Position numbers and translations under genes: made by a program | Notes under the pieces: model-generated | Databases searched by the model: none | Seen by the model: the letters and a program-made list of their open reading frames with translations, nothing else | Told to the model about the DNA's origin: nothing | DNA from: Nocardioides sp. SYSU D00065 | GTDB lineage: Bacteria > Actinomycetota > Actinomycetes > Propionibacteriales > Nocardioidaceae | Direction: 5' to 3' | NCBI RefSeq assembly: GCF_017916425.1 | Contig: NZ_JAFMSX010000004.1 | Coordinates: forward strand, 264,295 to 328,294 | DNA: 64,000 nt | Shown: piece after piece, positions 32,758 through 40,892 of the stretch | Layout of the letters: every line of letters starts with the position of its first letter | Numbering within the stretch: position 1 is the first letter of the stretch

Positions 32758-34766
32758 CGACGATCGCCGTCCCCGCCTGGCTCCCGCGCGAGCCCGAGCT
32801 CGAGGTGCAGGAGTCCTCCAGCGCCGTGCTCACCGACGTACGCGCCGCGGCCACCGGGGTCAGCGACGTCGCCGACTGGGCGCGCGCCAACGGCGCGCCC
32901 GCCGACTTCAGCGGCGACGCGGCCGAGGCCGCCTCGCACGCGGTGACCCGGTTCGGCACCGACACCGACGCGGTGAGCGCCGCGCTCGAGCGCGGTGCCC
33001 TGGCCATCGACACCTTCCTGTCCGCCATGCGGCAGCGCCGCACCGAGCACGCCGAGCTGATGGACCGGCGCCAGCGGCTCAACGACGACCGCGAGGCGCT
33101 GCTGGCCCGCATCGAGAACGCCACCGAGGACCAGGTCGAGGCGCTGCAGGCCGATGCGGCCGAGGTGAGGCAGCGTTTCGAACGCTACCACCAAGACCTC
33201 CAGGCGTGGCGCGACCGCGTGGACAGCGACGAGCAGGCGTGCGTGCGCGCCCTGGCCGCGGTCGACCAGCTCGCCGAGGGCGTGGCCGCCGCGGCGGACC
33301 CCTCACGCGCCGACACGGCCGCGCTTGCGGCCGAGCTGCGCCGCCTCGGCACCGACACGGACGCGGTGCACTCCTGGTGGACCGGGCTGAGCGAGGCCGA
33401 GCGCAACGCGCTGCTCATCTCCGACCCCGACCTCGTCGGCAACACCAACGGGATCCCCACGCGCGACCGCCACGAGGCCAACACCTCGGCGGTGCAGCGC
33501 GACATCGAGTACCTCCTCGCCCGGCAGGCCGCGGGTGACGACCTCAGCGCCAGCGAGCAGCGGTGGCTGGAGAACGCCCAATCCATCGAGAAGGCGCTGC
33601 AGCAGGCGGACGACCCGAAGTGGGCCGGTCTCGACGTCGACGCGTTCGTGATGGCCTACCAGCCGCACGCCTTCGGCGGCGACGGCATCGCCGCCGTCGC
33701 CTACGGCGACCCGGACACCGCCGACCACACCGCCGTCTACGTGCCGGGCATCATGCAGGACGGCACCTACATCGACGAGAACGGCTCGCAGGCGCTCAAC
33801 CTCTACGAGGAGACCGTCAACAGCATGCTCTCGGAGGACCCGCCGCGCGCCGGATCGGTGTCCACCATCGCGTGGATCGGCTACGACTCCCCCAACTTCA
33901 ATCCCGAGTCGATGTGGCCCTGGGACCTCGGCGACTCCGCGGGCGACGTCGGACACACCGTGACCGAGGCCAACGCGCAGGCCGGCGGCCTGGCGCTCTC
34001 GCAGTTCGTCGACGGGCTCAACAGCACCCACGCCGGCGGCGACCAGCCGCACCTGACCGTCATCGGCCACAGCTACGGCTCCACCACGTCGGCGTCCGCC
34101 GCCGCCCACGGGATGGACGCGGACTCGCTCGTCCTGATCGGCAGCCCCGGCGCCAGCGAGGGCGTCCACCACGCGTCCGACCTCAACATGCCGGCGGGCC
34201 AGGTCTTCGTCGGGGCGGCTGACAACGACCCGGTCACGTGGCTCGGTGGCGAGGACGGGCTGTTCGGCGGATCGTGGGACGACAGCCTCGGGCTCGGTCA
34301 GGACCCCGCGCAGAGCGACTTCGGCGCCCACGTGTTCGGCGTCGACAACGGACAGGAGTTCCACGGTCCGGGCGGTCTGGTCGACACCGGCTTCATGCAG
34401 AACCACGTCAACTACTTCGACGACGGCAACCCCGCGCTGGCCAACATGGCAGACGTCGTCTCGGGCAACTCCGACGACGTCGCCGACACCGGCGGCCGCA
34501 CCCAGGAGGCGCACGACTACCTCTACGACTGGGCGGGCGAGGAGGTGCAGCACCACGTCGTCGAGCCGATCGTCGAGACCTACGAGGGGGTCCGCGACGG
34601 GGTGGTCGACACCTACGAGGGCGTGCGCGACGGGGTGGTCGACACCTACGAGGGCGTGCGCGACGGCGTGGTCGACACCTACGAGGGGGTCCGCGACGGT
34701 GTCGGGGACGCGGTCGACGGCGCCCAGGAGGCCTGGGACGACCTGTGGCCGGACCGGTGGCCGTGA
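32754..34766 (+). CDS. DUF1023 alpha/beta hydrolase with N-terminal helical domain and C-terminal 11-residue repeats
   Basis: 670 residues from the GTG at 32754, overlapping the preceding stop. Residues about 1-250 are long helices, coiled-coil-like (RQRRTEHAELMDRRQRLNDD), resembling secretion domains. Residues about 285-545 form a DUF1023 hydrolase with the nucleophile elbow LTVIGHSYGSTTS, an earlier AVYVPGIMQDGTY, and a late His candidate in EFHGPGG or MQNHVNYF. The C-terminus has four tandem units of TYEGVRDGVVD, then an acidic Trp-rich tail. There is no signal peptide, so export, if any, would be ESX-like. The substrate is unknown. Confidence 0.78.
   Translation: MTTIAVPAWLPREPELEVQESSSAVLTDVRAAATGVSDVADWARANGAPADFSGDAAEAASHAVTRFGTDTDAVSAALERGALAIDTFLSAMRQRRTEHAELMDRRQRLNDDREALLARIENATEDQVEALQADAAEVRQRFERYHQDLQAWRDRVDSDEQACVRALAAVDQLAEGVAAAADPSRADTAALAAELRRLGTDTDAVHSWWTGLSEAERNALLISDPDLVGNTNGIPTRDRHEANTSAVQRDIEYLLARQAAGDDLSASEQRWLENAQSIEKALQQADDPKWAGLDVDAFVMAYQPHAFGGDGIAAVAYGDPDTADHTAVYVPGIMQDGTYIDENGSQALNLYEETVNSMLSEDPPRAGSVSTIAWIGYDSPNFNPESMWPWDLGDSAGDVGHTVTEANAQAGGLALSQFVDGLNSTHAGGDQPHLTVIGHSYGSTTSASAAAHGMDADSLVLIGSPGASEGVHHASDLNMPAGQVFVGAADNDPVTWLGGEDGLFGGSWDDSLGLGQDPAQSDFGAHVFGVDNGQEFHGPGGLVDTGFMQNHVNYFDDGNPALANMADVVSGNSDDVADTGGRTQEAHDYLYDWAGEEVQHHVVEPIVETYEGVRDGVVDTYEGVRDGVVDTYEGVRDGVVDTYEGVRDGVGDAVDGAQEAWDDLWPDRWP
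34578..34709 (+). repeat. Four 33-bp tandem repeats (11-residue units)
   Basis: Units at 34578-34610, 34611-34643, 34644-34676 and 34677-34709 encode TYEGVRDGVVD three times and TYEGVRDGVGD once. Differences are almost all synonymous, which points to recent expansion. The 11-residue period gives an amphipathic helix of the 11/3 type. Confidence 0.95.
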
Positions 34767-35302
34767 GCACTACCGTGGGTCGCGTGCGCAGCGCCCTGAT
34801 GCTCCTCGTCCTCCCGGCCGTCCTGGCGACCGTGCTGTCCGCGTGCGCGGACAGCGGTGGGTCGACGGGAGGCGCCGACGCCGGCCCCGATCCGGTCGAC
34901 GCCGTACGCGCCGCCACGACCGAGCGCGCGCAGCAGGCGATCCCGCTCGTCGCCGAGGCCCTCGGGGCCACGGCGGTGCAGGCGCACGGTCAGTGGCAGA
35001 GCTGCATGGCCATCAGCTGGCGCTACGAGGCCTTCGCCACCGTCGAGGCCGCGGCCGGAGAGACGGCGGCGCAGCTCGAGCAGGTGCGCAGCGCCCTGGT
35101 CGACGCCGGCTGGGCGGACGCGACCCAGGTCGAGGGGCACGTGACCGTCGAGCGCGACGACACCACCGTCGACGTCCAGCCCACCCCCGCCCGCGGTCGC
35201 CGCGCCTGGACGGTGTCGGTGACATCGAGCTGCGCCGACTACGACGGTGACGACCTCGAGCGGGTGGAGAACGACGAGCCTCGCGAGATCAGCGGCGTGT
35301 GA
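34763..35302 (+). CDS. Lipoprotein of unknown function
   Basis: 179 residues. The GTG at 34763 overlaps the hydrolase stop (GTGA); a GTG at 34784 is an alternative. A lipoprotein signal is clear (LLVLPAVLATVLSAC, lipobox LSAC). The exported part has a helical stretch (TERAQQAIPLVAEALG) and a mixed domain with Cys in QSCMAISW and SSCADYDG. Fourth gene of the 31898-35302 unit; it may help the hydrolase or its partner at the cell surface. Confidence 0.7.
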   Translation: MSTTVGRVRSALMLLVLPAVLATVLSACADSGGSTGGADAGPDPVDAVRAATTERAQQAIPLVAEALGATAVQAHGQWQSCMAISWRYEAFATVEAAAGETAAQLEQVRSALVDAGWADATQVEGHVTVERDDTTVDVQPTPARGRRAWTVSVTSSCADYDGDDLERVENDEPREISGV

Positions 35303-35396
35303 GCGCCACCACAGCGCCCTACCAGTGAGGCACGACTAGCCTGACGAGTGGTCCGTGGACTCCACGAGGGAGCCGCGAGATGACGAGGAGCGAGCC

Positions 35397-36257
35397 ATGT
35401 CCGCACAGAGCGAAGAGACCGCCCCCTACGGCGCCGGTCCGGCCGCAGCCGCCTCCCAGCCGGTCCGGCGGGTGCGCACCCACCACCTGCGGGAGATGAA
35501 GCAGCGCGGCGAGAAGATCACCATGCTGACCGTCTACGACATGCACACCGCGGCGGTGTTCGACGAGGCCGGCATCGACATCTTGTTCATCGGCGACTCG
35601 GCAGCGAACAACGTGCTCGGCTACGACACCACGCTGCCGGTCACGGTCGACGAGCTCATCCCGCTCGCCCGGGCCGTCGCGCGCAGCGTGCGGCGTGGCC
35701 TCGTGCTGGCCGACCTGCCGTTCGGCAGCTACCAGGCCTCCCCCGAGCAGGCGTTCCACACCGCCGTGCGGTTCATGAAGGAGGCCGAGGCGCACGCGGT
35801 CAAGCTCGAGGGCGGCATCGAGGTGGCGCCGCAGGTGGAGAAGCTCGCGACCAACGGCATCCCCGTGATGGCGCACATCGGCTTCACCCCGCAGAGCGAG
35901 CACGCCCTCGGCGGCTACCGCGTCCAGGGTCGCGGCGAGACGGCCGAGCGCATCCTGCGCGACGCGCGAGCCATGCAGGACGCCGGCGCGTTCGCCGTCG
36001 TGATGGAGATGGTGCCCGGCGACGTCGCCGAGCAGGTCAGCAAGGAGCTCGAGATCCCCACCATCGGCATCGGCGCCGGCCCCGGCTGCGACGGGCAGGT
36101 GCTGGTCTGGCAGGACGCCTTCGGGCTGCGTACCGGCAAGATGGCGCGGTTCGTCAAGCAGTACGCCGACGTGCACGGGGTGCTGCTCGAGGCCGCCCGT
36201 GCCTACGCCGACGACGTACGGGGCGGCACCTTCCCCGGTCCCGAGCACACCTTCTGA
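35397..36257 (+). CDS. panB: 3-methyl-2-oxobutanoate hydroxymethyltransferase PanB
   Basis: 286 residues from the ATG at 35397, with GAGGAG seven bases before it and TAGCCT at 35337 as a likely -10. A GTG at 35355 is possible. PanB makes ketopantoate from 2-ketoisovalerate with methylenetetrahydrofolate, the first committed step to pantothenate and CoA. Motifs: [53 protein letters not shown] and [18 protein letters not shown]. Confidence 0.96.
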   Translation: MSAQSEETAPYGAGPAAAASQPVRRVRTHHLREMKQRGEKITMLTVYDMHTAAVFDEAGIDILFIGDSAANNVLGYDTTLPVTVDELIPLARAVARSVRRGLVLADLPFGSYQASPEQAFHTAVRFMKEAEAHAVKLEGGIEVAPQVEKLATNGIPVMAHIGFTPQSEHALGGYRVQGRGETAERILRDARAMQDAGAFAVVMEMVPGDVAEQVSKELEIPTIGIGAGPGCDGQVLVWQDAFGLRTGKMARFVKQYADVHGVLLEAARAYADDVRGGTFPGPEHTF

Positions 36258-36291
36258 CGCCCCGGGGCGTGCTCAGCCGCTCCGGCTGCAG

Positions 36292-36516
36292 TCAGCTGCT
36301 CCGGGTGCCGTCGACCGGGCCGTCGCTGGAGTCGGGATCGTCGTCGTTCCACGCCGGGTCGTTGTCCCACTCCTCGTTGCGCTCCTGCACCGTCTCCAGC
36401 GCTCGGGAGGCCGCTGCCGCGGAGGGGTAGGGACCGAGGCGGTCAGCGTTCTTGCACCCGTCGCGCCCCTCGACCGTGTGGTGCTTCAGGCAGAACCAGT
36501 ATTCGTCCTCGCTCAT
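36292..36516 (-). CDS. Small conserved actinobacterial protein, 74 residues
   Basis: The start [26 protein letters not shown] has Cys-His-His-Cys spacing that could hold a metal. It continues into a helix ([18 protein letters not shown]) and an acidic tail ([15 protein letters not shown]). Similar small proteins are common in actinobacteria and have no known function. The ATG at 36516 follows TAGTTT by six bases, so it is probably leaderless. It is divergent from map and convergent with panB. Confidence 0.7.
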   Translation of the reverse strand: MSEDEYWFCLKHHTVEGRDGCKNADRLGPYPSAAAASRALETVQERNEEWDNDPAWNDDDPDSSDGPVDGTRSS

Positions 36517-36522
36517 GGGCCG

Positions 36523-36532
36523 AAACTACACT
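36523..36532. promoter_or_regulatory. Overlapping divergent leaderless promoters
   Basis: On the plus strand TACACT (36527-36532) lies seven bases before the map GTG. On the minus strand TAGTTT (36528-36523) lies six bases before the small gene's ATG. The two -10 boxes share two base pairs, so RNA polymerase cannot occupy both at once. Confidence 0.7.
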
Positions 36533-36539
36533 CGCGCTC

Positions 36540-37388
36540 GTGCCCGCCGTAGCCCCAGCCGTCATCTCGCCGCGTCGGGCCGTGCCCCCGCAGATCGCCC
36601 GCCCCGAGTACGTCGACCGGCCCGCACCGCAGCGCTTCACCGGCGAGGAGGTCAAGGACGCCGAGACCATCGAGCGCATGCGGGTCGCCGGCCGCCTCGC
36701 CGCCCAGGCACGCGACCTGGTGGGCTCCCACGTGGTGCCGGGTGTGACCACCGACGAGCTCGACCGCATCGGGCACGAGTTCCTGTGCGACCACGGCGCG
36801 TACCCCTCCACGCTCGGCTACCGGGGCTTTCCCAAGTCGCTGTGCTCCAGCGTCAACGAGGTCATCTGCCACGGCATCCCCGACTCGCGCGTCGTCGAGG
36901 ACGGCGACATCGTCAACATCGACATCACCGCCTACATCGGCGGCGTCCACGGCGACACGAACGCCACCTTCCTCGCGGGCGACGTCGACGAGGAGTCACG
37001 GCTGCTCGTCGAGCGCACCCGGGAGGCTCTCGACCGGGCCATCAGGGCGGTCAAGCCGGGTCGGCGGGTCAACGTCATCGGTCGCGTGATCGAGGCCTAC
37101 GCGCGGCGGTTCGGCTACGGCGTGGTCCGCGACTTCACCGGTCACGGCATCGGCACCGCGTTCCACTCGGGGCTGATCATCCCCCACTACGACGACCCCC
37201 GTTACGACGACGAGATCCGCGTGGGGATGACCTTCACCATCGAGCCGATGCTCAACCTCGGCACCCCCGACTACGACATGTGGGACGACGGCTGGACCGT
37301 CGTCACGCGGGACCGGCGCCGCTCGGCGCAGTTCGAGCACACCCTGCTGGTCACCGACGATGGCGCCGAGGTGCTGACCCACCCCTAG
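36540..37388 (+). CDS. map: Methionine aminopeptidase, type Ic
   Basis: 282 residues from a leaderless GTG at 36540. It removes the first Met from new proteins. Metal ligands are seen in [21 protein letters not shown] (two Asp), [14 protein letters not shown] (His), FTIEPML (Glu) and [11 protein letters not shown] (Glu). The 40-residue N-terminal extension with Pro-rich ISPRRAVPP marks the type Ic form known from mycobacteria. rnpB begins 10 bases after its stop. Confidence 0.95.
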   Translation: MPAVAPAVISPRRAVPPQIARPEYVDRPAPQRFTGEEVKDAETIERMRVAGRLAAQARDLVGSHVVPGVTTDELDRIGHEFLCDHGAYPSTLGYRGFPKSLCSSVNEVICHGIPDSRVVEDGDIVNIDITAYIGGVHGDTNATFLAGDVDEESRLLVERTREALDRAIRAVKPGRRVNVIGRVIEAYARRFGYGVVRDFTGHGIGTAFHSGLIIPHYDDPRYDDEIRVGMTFTIEPMLNLGTPDYDMWDDGWTVVTRDRRRSAQFEHTLLVTDDGAEVLTHP

Positions 37389-37398
37389 ACTCCTGCGC

Positions 37399-37776
37399 GA
37401 GTGGGTCGGCCGGGCGGCCGCGGTCCGCCACCTCCGGGTGGTGGGTCGAGGAAGGTCCGGGCTCCACAGGGCAGGGTGGTGGCCAACAGCCACCCGGGGC
37501 AACCCGCGGGATCAGTGCCACAGAGAACAGACCGCCTCCCGGCGCTCCGGCGTCGGGCGGTAAGGGTGAAACGGTGGTGCAAGAGACCACCAGTGCGCCA
37601 GGCGACTGGCGCAGCTAGGCAAACCCCACCCGGAGCAAGATCAGACAGGATGCGTCCGAGGGCGGCCCGCCCGAGCATCCGGGTAGATCGCACCAGGCGG
37701 CCGGCAACGGTCGTCGCAGATGGATGGTCGCCCCCGCTGTTGCGGGACAGAACCCGGCCTACAGGCCGACCCACTC
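37399..37776 (+). ncRNA. rnpB: RNase P RNA (type A)
   Basis: The ends pair as the P1 helix: GAGTGGGTCGGCC (37399-37411) with GGCCGACCCACTC (37764-37776). Conserved core segments are present: GAGGAAGGTCCGGGCTCCAC near the start, AGAACAG, GGTAAGGGTGAAACGGTG in the middle, AGAGACCACCAG, and ACAGAACCCGGCCTACAGG near the end. The RNA is the catalytic part of RNase P, which trims tRNA 5' ends. It follows map on the same strand, ten bases after the stop. Exact mature ends may differ by a few bases. Confidence 0.95.
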
Positions 37777-37916
37777 CCCCGCAGCCCGCCTCGCCTCCCC
37801 CCGCACGCGCGCCGTCATCCCGACAATCGGTGATGTGCGCCCCGGAGGCGGGTGGAAACGTCGGTCGCGTCCGTCACCCGTGAGGGGATCTCGGCCTCTC
37901 GTCCTGAGGAGGAACT

Positions 37917-38480
37917 GTGAAGAAGGGACTCGCTGCGGCCTCCGTCGCGGCCATCGCCACCGCCATGCTGGGCGTGGGCACGTCCACGGCCTCGGCCCAC
38001 GACCTGCCTGAGCCGCTGGAGCAGACCGCCGGCATCGCGTGGTTCGGGGACAAGGCGCACGTCAAGGCGCACCGGCCCGACGAGGCCGTCGTCAGCGTCC
38101 GGTACAAGTGCGAAGGCGTGGGCGTCCACCTGTGGGCCTCGTTGAAGCAAGGGCCGGGCGTCCGGTCCTACGAGCCCACCGCCGAGCGCCCGTACCCGCC
38201 GTCCGACGTCTCCCGCGCCTGGTACGAGACGCCAGAGGGTGTGGTGCCGACCTGCGACGGCACCTACCACACCTTCCACTACACCGTCTCGCGCGCCACC
38301 ACGGGCTCGGAGACCCACCCGGACGCCTGGGAACGGCTGTGGCGGGGCAAGGCCTTCGCCCAGTTCGTCGTCTTCTCGGTCCCCGAGGGCGCCGACCCGG
38401 CGACGACCCCGCCGACCCGCGAGGCGTTCGCCGGCTGGGTCCGGGTCATGAAGCCGCGCATCTACAGCTCGCACCACTGA
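37917..38480 (+). CDS. Small secreted protein of unknown function
   Basis: 187 residues from the GTG at 37917, with GAGGAGG five bases upstream. Signal peptide (KKGLAAASVAAIATAMLGVG, then ASAHD). The exported part is beta-rich (AVVSVRYKCEGVGVHLWASL, TFHYTVSR, AFAQFVVFSVPEG) with two Cys (YKCEG, PTCDG) that may form a disulfide, and it ends in SSHH. An Ig-like fold is possible. No family was recognised. A terminator follows at once. Confidence 0.7.
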   Translation: MKKGLAAASVAAIATAMLGVGTSTASAHDLPEPLEQTAGIAWFGDKAHVKAHRPDEAVVSVRYKCEGVGVHLWASLKQGPGVRSYEPTAERPYPPSDVSRAWYETPEGVVPTCDGTYHTFHYTVSRATTGSETHPDAWERLWRGKAFAQFVVFSVPEGADPATTPPTREAFAGWVRVMKPRIYSSHH

Positions 38481-38484
38481 GCTC

Positions 38485-38506
38485 GCCGGCTCCCTGACGA
38501 GCCGGC
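38485..38506 (+). terminator. Hairpin terminator
   Basis: GCCGGCTC (38485-38492) pairs with GAGCCGGC (38499-38506) around a six-base loop, four bases after the secreted protein stop. Confidence 0.65.
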
Positions 38507-38588
38507 TGTCAGGTGGGCCGACGCTGTGTGCCGGGACCGTCCGCGGAACGGCCGTGGGCGGCCCCGGCGCGCAGCCGCGCCGTACGCC

Positions 38589-40046
38589 TCACGCCAGGCG
38601 GAAGGACACCGCGCGCGAGCCCGGGTCGGCCTGCACCAGCTCGACCGCGACCTCCTCGCCGAGCGGCAGGTCGCCGTCGGCCGCCACCCGGGCCTCGACG
38701 GCGGGATCCTGCACGGTGACGTCGCCCCGGGACCCGTCCTTCTCGTCGATCTCGACCACGACGCCGGTGAACGTCTCGCCGACCCGGTCCTCGAGCAGCA
38801 TCGCCTCACACAGGTCCAGCACGGCGTTCTCGTACTGGTTGGCGCGCCGGCTCGACTCACGCATGGTGTCGGGCAGCCGGTGCATGCCCTGGATGACCCA
38901 GTCCGGCACGTCGGTGCCCGCGCACAGAGCCACGCAGATCTCGAGGGCGTAGCGGTCGACGAGCCGGCGCAGCGGCGCGGTGACGTGGGCGTACTCCGAG
39001 GCGAGCGCCGAGTGCTGGGCATACTCGGGCAGCTCGCCGTGGAACGACACGTAGCCGGAGCCGCGCAGCAGTCGGGTGCAGGCGACGACCATGGCGGCGT
39101 GCGCGGGCTTCGAGGGGTCGAGCGAGCGGATGAAGTCGGGGTAGAGCTGCTCGGCCGGCCAGTCGATGCCCAGCGCCCGCGCGGTGCGGTGCAAGCGCTG
39201 CACGTCTCGCGGGTCGGCCTGGGGCAGGATCCGCAAGATGCCGGTGCGGGCGTAGACCATCAGGGAGGCGGCGCCCATCCCGGTGAGGAGGGAGACCTGG
39301 GCGTTCCACTCCTCCACCGGCAGCAGCTCGCGGAACTCCAGGCGCCACCGCCCGTCCTCCTCGACCAGCTCCTGCTCCGGCAGCGGCAGGGAGACACCAC
39401 CGCGGGCGGCCTCGCGTTGCAGTCGCAGCTGCCCCAGCTCCTTGAGCAGCAGGAACATCTCGTCGGCCGTGCCGGCGTCGAGGTCGGCCTGCACGCCGGC
39501 GTACGACAGCTTGGCGCGCGAGCGGACCAGCGCGCGCTCGACGACGACGTCGGTGCCCTCCCCGGTCTCGTCGACGCGGATGGTCCACAGCAGCGCGGGT
39601 CGCACCTGGTCGGGCAGCAGCGACGCGGCGTCCTCGCTCAGCACCTTGGGGTGCAGCGGGATCTTGGAGTCAGCGCCGTAGAGCGTCTCGCCACGGCGGT
39701 TGGCCTCCACGTCGACCGGGTCGCCGGCGGAGACGAACGCCGCCACGTCGGCGATCGCGTAGTGGACGACGTAGCCCCCGGTGCGGTCGGCGTCGCGCTG
39801 GATGTGCACCGCCTGGTCGAGGTCCATCGAGGACTCGGGGTCGATCGTCACGAACGGGATGTCGGTGCGGTCCAGGTCCGGCAGCCGTGGCGCGGCGGCC
39901 GCGGCTCGCGCCGCCTCCTCGACGGCCGCGGGGAACTCCGCGGTGACCTCCAGCTCGGCCTGGATCTTCGCGATCCCCTCGCGCAACGCCCGGCCCGGGA
40001 CGCTGTCGGCACTCGTGCGGACGCTGACCACGCGGTTGCTCGGCAT
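38589..40046 (-). CDS. RNase II/R-family (RNB domain) ribonuclease
   Basis: 485 residues, shorter than RNase R because most N-terminal cold-shock domains are missing. The RNB catalytic centre is FVTIDPESSMDLDQAVHI (the Asp cluster that binds Mg2+), with YAIADVAAFV, VLSEDAASLLPDQ and the late YAHVTAPLRRLVDRYA. A small S1-like C-terminus (ETFTGVVVEIDEKDG) is present. It degrades RNA from the 3' end. The ATG at 40046 follows TAGGGT by six bases (leaderless). Confidence 0.9.
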   Translation of the reverse strand: MPSNRVVSVRTSADSVPGRALREGIAKIQAELEVTAEFPAAVEEAARAAAAAPRLPDLDRTDIPFVTIDPESSMDLDQAVHIQRDADRTGGYVVHYAIADVAAFVSAGDPVDVEANRRGETLYGADSKIPLHPKVLSEDAASLLPDQVRPALLWTIRVDETGEGTDVVVERALVRSRAKLSYAGVQADLDAGTADEMFLLLKELGQLRLQREAARGGVSLPLPEQELVEEDGRWRLEFRELLPVEEWNAQVSLLTGMGAASLMVYARTGILRILPQADPRDVQRLHRTARALGIDWPAEQLYPDFIRSLDPSKPAHAAMVVACTRLLRGSGYVSFHGELPEYAQHSALASEYAHVTAPLRRLVDRYALEICVALCAGTDVPDWVIQGMHRLPDTMRESSRRANQYENAVLDLCEAMLLEDRVGETFTGVVVEIDEKDGSRGDVTVQDPAVEARVAADGDLPLGEEVAVELVQADPGSRAVSFRLA

Positions 40047-40052
40047 GTCCCG

Positions 40053-40058
40053 ACCCTA
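40053..40058 (-). promoter_or_regulatory. -10 box TAGGGT for leaderless RNB ribonuclease gene
   Basis: TAGGGT on the minus strand, six bases, then the ATG at 40046. Confidence 0.6.
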
Positions 40059-40084
40059 GCCGGGCGGGACGCGGAGGCGCTCCC

Positions 40085-40090
40085 TACGCT
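40085..40090 (+). promoter_or_regulatory. -10 box TACGCT for leaderless yaaA
   Basis: TACGCT, seven bases, then the GTG at 40098. It is divergent from the ribonuclease promoter 26 bases away. Confidence 0.6.
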
Positions 40091-40097
40091 TGCCGGC

Positions 40098-40877
40098 GTG
40101 CTGATCCTGCTGCCGCCCAGCGAGGGCAAGACCGCCCCCCGCCGCGGCAAGTCCCTCGACCTCCCCTCGCTGTCGTCGCCGACCCTGACCCCGACGCGCG
40201 CGGCGCTGCTCGAGGCGCTCACCACCCTGTGCCGGGACGATCCCGACAAGGCCGCCGCCGTCCTCGGCCTCGGCCCGGCGCAGCGCGAGCTCGTGCAGCG
40301 CAATGCGGCGCTGGCGGGCGCGCCGACCGCCCGCGCGGACGCGATCTACACCGGCGTGCTCTACGACGCGCTCGACCCGCGGACGCTCTCGGCCGCGGCG
40401 CGCCGCCGCGCGACCACGCGCCTGGCCGTCACCAGCGCGCTGTTCGGGATCGTGCGTCCCGGTGACCGCATCCCCGCCTACCGCCTCTCCGGCGACGCCG
40501 TCCTGCCCGAGGTGGGCTCGGTCGCCGGCGCCTGGCGCGAGGTCCTCGGCGACGCGATCACCGACGCGATGCGCAACGGACTGCTCGTCGACCTCCGCTC
40601 GAGCACGTACGCCGCCTTCTGGCGGCCCACACCGGACCTCGGCCGCCGGGTGGCGACCGTGCGCGTGCTCCACGAGTCCGGCGGCCGGCGCACCGTAGTG
40701 AGCCACTTCAACAAGGCCACCAAGGGACGCATCGTCCGCGCGCTGCTCGAGGACGGCGCCGACCCCCGCACGCCGACGGCGCTCGCCGACACCCTCACGC
40801 GCCTGGGCTGGACCGTCGAGGTGGGCGCTGCGACCCCGCGCGGCACCCAGCTCGACGTGGTCGTCAGCGAGGTCTGA
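40098..40877 (+). CDS. yaaA: YaaA-family protein (peroxide stress)
   Basis: 259 residues. Family motifs: LILLPPSEGKTAP at the start, ALFGIVRPGDRIPAYRLS and VVSHFNKATKGRIVRALL near the end. YaaA of E. coli lowers free iron and DNA damage under peroxide stress and binds DNA. The function here is carried over from that family. Single leaderless gene; it ends 16 bases before the convergent FUSC gene. Confidence 0.88.
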   Translation: MLILLPPSEGKTAPRRGKSLDLPSLSSPTLTPTRAALLEALTTLCRDDPDKAAAVLGLGPAQRELVQRNAALAGAPTARADAIYTGVLYDALDPRTLSAAARRRATTRLAVTSALFGIVRPGDRIPAYRLSGDAVLPEVGSVAGAWREVLGDAITDAMRNGLLVDLRSSTYAAFWRPTPDLGRRVATVRVLHESGGRRTVVSHFNKATKGRIVRALLEDGADPRTPTALADTLTRLGWTVEVGAATPRGTQLDVVVSEV

Positions 40878-40892
40878 CCCGCCCGAGCCCGC

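Noticed and set aside
34578..34709. Regular 33-bp repeats as a possible CRISPR array.
   Set aside because: The units are adjacent without spacers, in frame, and encode an 11-residue repeat.
36257..36270. ACGCCCCGGGGCGT after panB as a terminator.
   Set aside because: The palindrome has no loop-forming centre, so a stable RNA hairpin of this form is doubtful; I did not list it.
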